Assembly (NCBI GenBank): GCA_031282485.1
Contig: JAITDQ010000012.1
Span: forward strand, 1-13,225
Reading direction: 5' to 3'
DNA length: 13,225 nt
Source of the DNA: Tannerella sp.
GTDB lineage: Bacteria > Bacteroidota > Bacteroidia > Bacteroidales > Tannerellaceae
Shown: one piece after another, positions 8,399 through 13,225 of the stretch
How the letters are laid out: each line of letters opens with the position of its first letter
How positions within the stretch are numbered: position 1 is the stretch's first letter
Program-made: the position numbers and the translations under genes
The notes under the pieces: generated by a model
Databases searched by the model: none
What the model saw: only the letters and a program-made list of their open reading frames with translations
Told to the model about the DNA's origin: nothing

Positions 8399-8457
8399 GT
8401 CAGAAAATAAGTGTTGCATTTTCCCATTATCGGCATTTCCGGATTATATTTTCTGAC
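8399..8457. repeat. 11-bp perfect inverted repeat with a 37-bp spacer
   Basis: GTCAGAAAATA at 8399-8409 is exactly complementary to TATTTTCTGAC at 8447-8457. The spacer has no strong internal pairing beyond short matches. It could form a long stem-loop, be the remains of a small mobile element, or be chance; no U-run follows on either strand, so it does not look like a terminator. Confidence 0.55.
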
Positions 8458-8710
8458 AATTCCTAAATATTCGGTATTCCCTATATAAATAAAGAAGGTG
8501 TTATTTTAAAAATATCTTTCGGATTTATCTTCAGCAGCTCATCGCAGGGAATTCAGCCGGTTCCGACTCGTAACATTTTTTTAGGATGAAATTTTTCTGC
8601 GAATATTCCCATATCTCTTACAATGCTTTGTCGAAAGAAGAACAGAGGAAAATACGCTGATGATACTATTTTCCATTGCGAATGGCAAAAAGGAAGGGAA
8701 AAGACGTTAA

Positions 8711-8752
8711 TAGTCCCTGTTTTAGTCCCTAAGATTGATAAAATATTGATAA
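8711..8752. repeat. Two pairs of 8-bp direct repeats beside tRNA-Arg
   Basis: TAGTCCCT occurs at 8711-8718 and 8723-8730 (12-bp period), followed by ATTGATAA at 8734-8741 and 8745-8752 (11-bp period). The block lies 14-55 bp beyond the 3' end of tRNA-Arg. The spacing of about one helical turn would suit a protein binding one face of the DNA, but no such protein can be named. Confidence 0.5.
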
Positions 8753-8765
8753 TAAGCCTTTGAAG

Positions 8766-8837
8766 TAGTCTCGCCGGGAATCGAACCCGGATCTAAAGTT
8801 TAGGAAACTTCCATTCTATCCATTGAACTACAAGACC
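8766..8837 (-). tRNA. tRNA-Arg (anticodon CCT)
   Basis: The 72-base cloverleaf folds completely: acceptor GGTCTTG/CGAGACT (with G-U at 1-72), D stem GTTC/GAAT, anticodon stem GAAGT/ACTTT with loop TTCCTAA, a four-base variable loop, T stem CCGGG/CCCGG with loop TTCGATT, and discriminator A. The anticodon CCT reads the AGG arginine codon. CCA is not encoded; the bases after A73 are CTTC. Confidence 0.97.
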
Positions 8838-8908
8838 GGCTTTATTTATACGGGCGCCGGATCGCTGTTTTAAAAAAGGTACAAACCGGAGCGCCTTCAA
8901 AGGGAGTG

Positions 8909-8940
8909 CAAAAATAAGCCCTTTTTCCGAGAATGACAAA
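8909..8940 (-). promoter_or_regulatory. Promoter of tRNA-Arg
   Basis: On the minus strand TTTG (8940-8937), 20 bp, then TATTTTTG (8916-8909) is a full match to the Bacteroidota consensus. The transcript would carry a leader of about 65 bases before the mature tRNA 5' end, to be removed by RNase P. Confidence 0.75.
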
Positions 8941-9010
8941 CAATAGAAACAAAAATCTCTTCCGAACAGCCGAATAAAAACGTATACCGGGCAAAAAAAA
9001 TCCGTATTTT

Positions 9011-9041
9011 CAAAATAAAAGCATCCGATTTACGGATGCTT
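9011..9041 (-). terminator. Intrinsic terminator after tRNA-fMet
   Basis: On the minus strand a perfect 9-bp stem AAGCATCCG/CGGATGCTT (9041-9033 and 9027-9019) with a 5-base loop is followed by TTATTTTG, giving the U-rich tail. It begins 8 bases beyond the 3' end of the tRNA, so it ends that transcript before tRNA-Arg and its own promoter. Confidence 0.85.
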
Positions 9042-9048
9042 CCCTTTG

Positions 9049-9120
<72 letters not shown>

Positions 9121-9130
9121 ATATTGTCTA

Positions 9131-9150
9131 CCGATACATTTCCGTATCGG
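9131..9150. repeat. 7-bp perfect inverted repeat at the tRNA-fMet transcript start
   Basis: CCGATAC, six bases, then GTATCGG lies between the -7 box of the fMet promoter and the mature tRNA. The predicted transcript start falls inside or at the edge of it. It could be a protein-binding palindrome or a leader hairpin removed with the 5' extension. Confidence 0.5.
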
Positions 9151-9154
9151 GCTG

Positions 9155-9185
9155 CAAAGATATGGATGTTTTTGAAAAAAACAAA
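9155..9185 (-). promoter_or_regulatory. Promoter of tRNA-fMet
   Basis: On the minus strand TTTG (9185-9182), a 19-bp spacer, then TATCTTTG (9162-9155) matches the Bacteroidota consensus. The leader before the tRNA is about 28 bases. Confidence 0.75.
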
Positions 9186-9211
9186 ATTATACCAAACTTT
9201 TTTGCCATATT

Positions 9212-9243
9212 CTTGGGGAATAGCATTTTTTTGAGTACTTTTG
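9212..9243 (+). promoter_or_regulatory. Promoter of the tetR-fabH-fabG-rlu operon
   Basis: CTTG (9212-9215), a 20-bp spacer, then TACTTTTG (9236-9243) is a good Bacteroidota promoter reading toward the TetR gene. The predicted start, near 9248-9250, leaves a leader of about 25 bases. No other convincing promoter was seen before the next three genes. Confidence 0.7.
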
Positions 9244-9244
9244 C

Positions 9245-9267
9245 GCACAAATATTAAATAAATGTGC
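9245..9267. promoter_or_regulatory. Candidate TetR operator: 23-bp imperfect palindrome
   Basis: The arms GCACA and TGTGC flank an A/T-rich core; 9 of 11 position pairs are complementary around the central base 9256. It starts 2 bp after the -7 box and covers the predicted transcription start of the TetR gene. Position, size and symmetry are what is expected of an autoregulatory operator for a TetR dimer, but binding is inferred. Confidence 0.5.
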
Positions 9268-9274
9268 ATTATCC

Positions 9275-9871
9275 ATGTCGGAAACAACTTCTAAAACGCG
9301 CGAAATACTGATTGATGCTGCAAGGCAAGTCTTTGCACGCAAGGGCATCGAACGTACAACGATGAACGATATTGCAGTGGCTTCACATAAGGGAAGACGT
9401 ACATTATATATGTACTTCAAAAACAAAGAGGAAATATCTGCCATTGTCATAAAAAATGAAATGGAACGGCTCTATGAAATGCTCGAGGCGGTAGAAAAAA
9501 AGAACCTGCCGGCCGACGAAAAACTCATAACGTTCATTTATATGCGTCTGGATGCTTTCAAAGCGGCCGTAACCCGGAACGGCACTCTCAGGGCTAACTT
9601 TTTTCACGACAGCTGGAACGTGGCTAAAGTGCGTAAAGGGTATAATCTCCAGGAAATGGCTTTAATCAGAAAAATTTTGAGCAACGGCATAAAAGAAGGC
9701 ATTTTCAACATTCCCGACATTGAAACCACAGCTCTTATTATCCATTATTCTCTTAAAGGAATAGAAGTTCCCTATATACGTGGATTACTCGGAGATACGC
9801 CCGAACGGGTAATGCAACGCAGAGAAAGTATTATGAACCTGATTTTCAAAGGAATAAAAATAAAAAAATAA
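9275..9871 (+). CDS. TetR/AcrR family transcriptional regulator
   Basis: The 198-residue protein has the TetR_N DNA-binding domain at residues 9-55: RQVFARKGIERTTM, then the helix-turn-helix NDIAVASHKGRRTLYMYFKNKEEI (about 31-54). The remaining all-helical region forms the ligand-binding and dimer half and shows no family-specific motif, so the ligand is unknown. Its stop codon shares one base with the ATG of the FabH-like gene (TAATG), which points to translational coupling and to control of the acyl-chain genes downstream. A fatty acyl-CoA, acyl-ACP or related lipid is a reasonable guess for the ligand. The ATG at 9275 is the only sensible start and lies 7 bp after the candidate operator. 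Confidence 0.9.
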   Translation: MSETTSKTREILIDAARQVFARKGIERTTMNDIAVASHKGRRTLYMYFKNKEEISAIVIKNEMERLYEMLEAVEKKNLPADEKLITFIYMRLDAFKAAVTRNGTLRANFFHDSWNVAKVRKGYNLQEMALIRKILSNGIKEGIFNIPDIETTALIIHYSLKGIEVPYIRGLLGDTPERVMQRRESIMNLIFKGIKIKK

Positions 9872-10815
9872 TGTATATAAACGCAACAGGATTTTATATC
9901 CCGGAAGAAAGAGTCCCTAATGAATATTACACTAAAAAAACGGGGTTAACAGACGAATGGATTGTTCAGCGTACAGGCATAAAGACCCGTTCCCGCGCGA
10001 GAGACGACGAGAACATCAATACAATGAGCGTCGAAGCTGTTCGAAACGCACTCCCGTCACTTCCATACGACATCAAAGAAGTAGATTTAATCATATCATC
10101 AACCTATTCGCCATTCGACACGGTTGGAACAGCCGCCCATGTCGTGCAGCATACTTTCGGCATCGAACACACGAAGGCGTTTACCCTGTCGTCCGCATGT
10201 TCGTCGTTCATCAACGCGGTGGAAATCATCGAAGGTTACTTTGCTACCGGGAAAGCGCGGAAAGCGTTAATCGTCGGAGGCGATAAAAATTCCGCTTATA
10301 ATAACGAGGATGATCCCAAATCCGGGCACCTCTGGGGGGATGCCGCCGTCGCATTTTTCATTTCCGCCGAACGCATAACCGGCAATGACTGCGAGATAAT
10401 GGATGTCTATACGGAAGCGCTGGGATGTCTCGGCAAAGGGCCGGAAGGAATACAGCTGCGTCCGCGTGACGGCGGAATCCGCATGCCGGAGGGGAAAGAC
10501 GTATTTGTACAGGCGTGTACCTATATGCCTAAAAACGCGCTCTACATCCTCGAAAAAAACGGGTATTCCTTCAATGATTTGTCATACTTCATCGGTCATC
10601 AGGCGAATATGCGCATACTTAAAAATATCGCGAACAATATTAATCTTGCCGAAGATAAAGTGTTGAGCAACATAGAAGAATTGGGAAATACCGGTTCGGC
10701 AAGCTGTGCGCTCGTATTTGCACAAAACAGGGCTAAATTTAAAAAAGGCGAACTGGTCTGTATCAGCGTTTTCGGAGGCGGATACTCTGCCGGCACCTGC
10801 CTTATCAGGTATTAA
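9871..10815 (+). CDS. FabH-like 3-oxoacyl-ACP synthase III
   Basis: This is a thiolase-fold condensing enzyme, expected to join a short acyl-CoA to malonyl-ACP as the first step of acyl-chain building in the cytoplasm. At 314 residues it has FabH length. The catalytic triad is complete: C110 (SSACSSF), H243 (GHQANMRI) and N273 (GNTGSAS). The HQAN motif and triad separate it from chalcone-synthase-like and FabB/F types. The nucleophile elbow reads ACSSF where housekeeping FabH usually has ACxGF, and the loop reads WGDAAVAF instead of the usual FGDGAGA, so it may be a specialised paralogue with different primer preference. The start overlaps the TetR stop by one base. It is followed by fabG after 97 bp. 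The symbol fabH is withheld because a housekeeping copy may exist elsewhere. Confidence 0.9.
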   Translation: MYINATGFYIPEERVPNEYYTKKTGLTDEWIVQRTGIKTRSRARDDENINTMSVEAVRNALPSLPYDIKEVDLIISSTYSPFDTVGTAAHVVQHTFGIEHTKAFTLSSACSSFINAVEIIEGYFATGKARKALIVGGDKNSAYNNEDDPKSGHLWGDAAVAFFISAERITGNDCEIMDVYTEALGCLGKGPEGIQLRPRDGGIRMPEGKDVFVQACTYMPKNALYILEKNGYSFNDLSYFIGHQANMRILKNIANNINLAEDKVLSNIEELGNTGSASCALVFAQNRAKFKKGELVCISVFGGGYSAGTCLIRY

Positions 10816-10832
10816 CGGCAGGATGACCGGCA

Positions 10833-10854
10833 GGGTCGGGGGTTATCCCGAACC
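10833..10854 (+). other. Hairpin in the fabH-fabG gap
   Basis: GGGTCGGG can pair with CCCGAACC over a 6-base loop (five base pairs, one mismatch, then two more). No U-run follows, so it is not a clear terminator. It may protect or process the message between the two genes, or have no role. Confidence 0.3.
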
Positions 10855-10912
10855 GGAGTTTGTCCTGGGTAATGAAATAATTTTAAATATCGAATCTTTA
10901 ATAAAAATTTAT

Positions 10913-11659
10913 ATGAAACTATTAGAAGGAAAGACGGCTCTTATAACGGGAGCCGCACGTGGCATCGGAAAAGCTATCGCATTAAAATTTGCATCGGAAG
11001 GAGCCAACATCGCATTTACCGACCTGGCGATCGACCAAAACGGCAAGGAAACGGAAGCCGAGATACGGCAGTTTGGGGTAAAGGTGAAAGGTTATGCCTC
11101 GAATGCGGCAAATTTTGAAGAAGCGCATCAAACAGTCGGGGAAATCGTGGCCGACTTCGGACGGATCGACATTCTGGTGAACAATGCCGGCATCACACGC
11201 GACGGGTTAATGATGAGAATGAGCGAACAGCAGTGGGATATGGTAATCAACGTAAACCTGAAATCCGCATTCAATTTCATCCATGCGGTTACTCCCGTAA
11301 TGATGAAGCAGAGAAACGGCAGCATCATTAATATGGCTTCGGTTGTCGGCGTCTCCGGCAACGCGGGACAGGCGAACTATTCCGCCTCAAAAGCCGGAAT
11401 GATCGGCCTGGCCAAATCGGTGGCCAAAGAATTAGGCTCGCGCGGGATACGTGCGAATGCGATCGCTCCCGGTTTTATCATTACCGAAATGACGGAAGCC
11501 CTCCCGGAAAAAGTTCGTGAAGAATGGGAAAAACAGATTCCATTGCGGCGCGGAGGCACAACCGAAGATGTGGCAAATGTTTCGCTGTTCCTTGCATCGG
11601 ATCTTTCTTCGTACGTTACCGGGCAGGTCATTCCGGTGTGCGGAGGCATGAATATGTAA
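10913..11659 (+). CDS. fabG: 3-oxoacyl-ACP reductase (FabG)
   Basis: The 248-residue short-chain dehydrogenase reduces 3-oxoacyl-ACP to 3-hydroxyacyl-ACP with NADPH, the step after the FabH or FabF condensation. The cofactor loop is TGAARGIG (12-19), the NNAG motif is at 90-93, and the catalytic set N115, S143, Y156 and K160 is intact (NVNL; MASVVGVSGNAGQANYSASK). The family ending VTGQVIPVCGGM is present. The ATG at 10913 gives the usual opening MKLLEGKTALITG; upstream in-frame codons overlap the FabH gene and are not used. The next gene's ATG follows the stop codon with no gap. The FabH-FabG pairing supports shared work on an acyl chain, though fabG can also be the housekeeping enzyme. No acp or fabF is in the window. 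Confidence 0.95.
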   Translation: MKLLEGKTALITGAARGIGKAIALKFASEGANIAFTDLAIDQNGKETEAEIRQFGVKVKGYASNAANFEEAHQTVGEIVADFGRIDILVNNAGITRDGLMMRMSEQQWDMVINVNLKSAFNFIHAVTPVMMKQRNGSIINMASVVGVSGNAGQANYSASKAGMIGLAKSVAKELGSRGIRANAIAPGFIITEMTEALPEKVREEWEKQIPLRRGGTTEDVANVSLFLASDLSSYVTGQVIPVCGGMNM

Positions 11660-12349
11660 ATGGAAATAATTTACGAAGACAATCATCTGATTGCAGTTAA
11701 TAAGAACTGTCATGAGATAGTACAGGGTGACAGGACGGGTGATACTCCTTTACCGGAACGGCTGAAATCTTATCTTAAAGAAAAATATGCAAAACCGGGT
11801 AATGTTTTTATCGGAGTGACACACCGTCTTGACCGGCCTGTCAGCGGCGTTGTGATATTCGCCAGGACAGGCAAGGCGCTGAAACGCATGAACGATATGT
11901 TTCGCAACGGTGAGGTAAAAAAAACATACCTGGCCATTACGAAAAACCGTCCGCCGCTGCACGAAGGCGAACTGACACACTGGCTGGTACGTAACGAGAA
12001 ACAGAACAAAAGCGTTGCGTACGACACCGAAAAACCAAATTCAAAAAAAGCGGTTCTGCACTATCGCCTCCTGGCTCAATCCGAAAGATACTGGCTGATA
12101 GAGATTGACCTCAAAACGGGACGTCATCACCAGATACGCTGTCAGTTTTCCAAAGCAGGCTGCCCGATAAAGGGCGATCTTAAATACGGCGCCGACCGTT
12201 CCAACCCGGACGGGGGGATAAGCCTTCATGCCTGCAGCGTGTCGTTCATCCATCCCGTATCGAAGGAAAAGATCGTCATCACGGCACATCCGCCTTCGGA
12301 CAGTTTGTGGAATACGTTTGAGGCGAATATCAAAATTGAAAAACGGTAG
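11660..12349 (+). CDS. RluA-family RNA pseudouridine synthase
   Basis: This enzyme turns specific uridines in rRNA or tRNA into pseudouridine. The 229-residue protein is a bare catalytic domain without an S4 domain. The catalytic aspartate is D58 in THRLDRPVSGVV. Other family marks are LKTGRHHQIR (151-160), KGDLKYGA (171-178) and SLHA (188-191). The length fits TruC/RluC-like single-domain members; which uridine is modified cannot be told from sequence. The ATG follows the fabG stop directly, so translation is probably coupled. Its link to fatty acid genes is likely one of operon layout rather than pathway. Its stop lies 3 bp from the stop of the convergent regulator gene. Confidence 0.92.
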   Translation: MEIIYEDNHLIAVNKNCHEIVQGDRTGDTPLPERLKSYLKEKYAKPGNVFIGVTHRLDRPVSGVVIFARTGKALKRMNDMFRNGEVKKTYLAITKNRPPLHEGELTHWLVRNEKQNKSVAYDTEKPNSKKAVLHYRLLAQSERYWLIEIDLKTGRHHQIRCQFSKAGCPIKGDLKYGADRSNPDGGISLHACSVSFIHPVSKEKIVITAHPPSDSLWNTFEANIKIEKR

Positions 12350-12352
12350 AAT

Positions 12353-13225
12353 CTACAGGGAAACATATTTCTGGAGAAACAGTCCCAGGTCGTCGTCGTT
12401 GCCCAGTCCGAATTTTTTCTTGAGGCGGTAACGTATCATGTGTACCGACGACGGCTCAATACAGAAACATTCGGCCACCTCGGCAATCCCTATCCCGACA
12501 GCAAAACAGATACAGTATTTCAGGTACGAAATGGAGAGCGTTTCATTGCTTTTCTCGCGAAGCGTTTCCACAAACGATTTATTTATATGTTCGATATTAC
12601 GGATATATTCATCACGCAACGGCGCCTCAAGCTGTTTTTTTATAAGATACTTCAAATCTTCCGTAATGACATTATGCGTATCATAATCACCTTCTTTCTC
12701 CGTATTCATCATCGATTCATACGCCTCGACCTTCTGACGGTACAGTTCAACCTGCCTGTCTAAAGCCTCCTTGTCCTGCCTCAGCTGGTCAAGATACCGG
12801 GACTTCCCGATAAGCTCCATTTCCTTGAGGTGGAAATCGGACAGGACTTCATATTTTTCCAGCTGCATTTTAACCGTCTGCTCCTCTTTCAGTTTCAGTT
12901 TCAGCTTGGCTTCCTCCTTTTCCGCATTGATAAGGGCTATCTGATTGTTCATGTCATGCCTTTTCAGCCGGATAAGAAGAATTACAAACATGATCGCCAC
13001 ACATAACAGGCAGCAAATCAAAACAAACTTTTTATAAAGGCTTTCCTGATATAACCTGTCCAGGTCAAGCCGTTTTATTTCCGATTCCTTCGATTCCACT
13101 TCATACCTGAGTTCCAGTTCCTTCACCTCATTTGCCCTTATTTCTTCATCTTTTTTTATCCACAGGTCACTGTATTCAATAGCCTTTTTATAGTCACCTT
13201 TAAGCGTATATATGTCGCGAATCAG
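12353..13225 (-). CDS. TPR / transmembrane / coiled-coil / LuxR-type HTH regulator, C-terminal part
   Basis: The frame is open to the right edge, so the start lies outside the window; 290 residues are visible. In order they show the end of a TPR unit (LIRDIYTLKGDYKKAIEYSDLWI, 1-23), one membrane helix (about 67-86), a long charged coiled coil (about 98-175) and a C-terminal LuxR-type helix-turn-helix (about 229-290) ending YRLKKKFGLGNDDDLGLFLQKY. This order is a known Bacteroidota design in which N-terminal TPRs, usually outside the membrane, are joined to a cytoplasmic DNA-binding domain. Signal and targets are unknown. A GTG at 13126 could be taken as a start, but the open frame and TPR sequence upstream argue against it. 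The HTH has unusual cysteines (CICF, CFCI). Confidence 0.85.
   Translation of the reverse strand: MIRDIYTLKGDYKKAIEYSDLWIKKDEEIRANEVKELELRYEVESKESEIKRLDLDRLYQESLYKKFVLICCLLCVAIMFVILLIRLKRHDMNNQIALINAEKEEAKLKLKLKEEQTVKMQLEKYEVLSDFHLKEMELIGKSRYLDQLRQDKEALDRQVELYRQKVEAYESMMNTEKEGDYDTHNVITEDLKYLIKKQLEAPLRDEYIRNIEHINKSFVETLREKSNETLSISYLKYCICFAVGIGIAEVAECFCIEPSSVHMIRYRLKKKFGLGNDDDLGLFLQKYVSL

Larger units (their letters stand above)
8363..8765. other. Stretch without a recognised gene between the OMP promoter and tRNA-Arg
   Basis: I see no convincing protein gene on either strand; reading frames are short and none resembles a known family. The longest noted on the minus strand is a 31-codon frame starting near 8679 (MENSIISVFSS...) with no recognised features. 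The stretch holds the inverted repeat at 8399-8457 and the paired direct repeats at 8711-8752, described separately. No homology to an insertion sequence could be recognised. Confidence 0.6.

Noticed and set aside
8363..8765. Decayed integrase or other pseudogene beside tRNA-Arg
   Set aside because: Translating both strands gave no motif of a tyrosine recombinase or other known family.
10706..10912. N-terminal extension of FabG by 69 residues
   Set aside because: It overlaps the FabH gene in another frame and the family opening MKLLEGKTALITG starts at 10913.
10816..10912. Separate promoter for fabG in the gap after the FabH gene
   Set aside because: TTTG at 10859 is present but the -7 region matches only the first two bases of TAnnTTTG at a 21-bp spacing.
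12353..13126. Complete gene starting from GTG at 13126
   Set aside because: The frame stays open to the window edge and the upstream residues form a TPR unit, so the gene is partial.

Overview
The window looks like the chromosome of a member of the Bacteroidota, most likely order Bacteroidales, with moderate GC. Four things point there: repeated promoters of the form TTTG/TTG, 19-20 bp, TAnnTTTG; genes without clear Shine-Dalgarno sequences; a PF13568-type outer-membrane beta-barrel protein; and, at the right edge, a TPR / membrane / coiled-coil / LuxR-type HTH protein typical of this phylum. The species cannot be named from the sequence alone.

Left part (1-8362). The first bases hold the start of a minus-strand gene that matches the N-terminus of the PF09820 AAA-ATPase-like family. 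Next come waaA (Kdo transferase for lipid A) and gltX (glutamyl-tRNA synthetase), probably one minus-strand unit read from a promoter at 3031-3061. Diverging from gltX is a 7TM-HD phosphohydrolase of the PgpH type, a likely c-di-AMP phosphodiesterase. It converges on priA, and the two genes overlap tail to tail by 29 bp. An outer-membrane beta-barrel gene lies upstream of priA on the same strand and has a promoter plus a 25-bp tandem repeat in its leader.

Middle part (8363-9274). A stretch of about 400 bp without a gene carries a long inverted repeat and paired short direct repeats. It is followed by tRNA-Arg(CCT) and initiator tRNA-fMet(CAT), both on the minus strand and each with its own well-formed promoter. 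The fMet gene also has a clear intrinsic terminator.

Right part (9275-13225). A tight plus-strand operon encodes a TetR-type regulator, a FabH-like ketoacyl-ACP synthase III, a FabG ketoacyl-ACP reductase and an RluA-family pseudouridine synthase. A near-perfect 23-bp palindrome sits at the predicted transcription start and is a good candidate TetR operator. The simplest reading is a self-regulated acyl-chain module with an rRNA/tRNA modification gene attached. A membrane-anchored HTH regulator converges on this operon with only 3 bp between the stops and runs off the right edge.

The observation most worth following is PriA. The ORF is full length, with all eight zinc cysteines and the DEEH box, but several residues expected to contact ATP are changed: Q motif, P-loop, residue before motif III, and motif VI arginine. 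This suggests a PriA that may load the primosome without working as a helicase. I saw no CRISPR array, insertion sequence or recognisable defence system.
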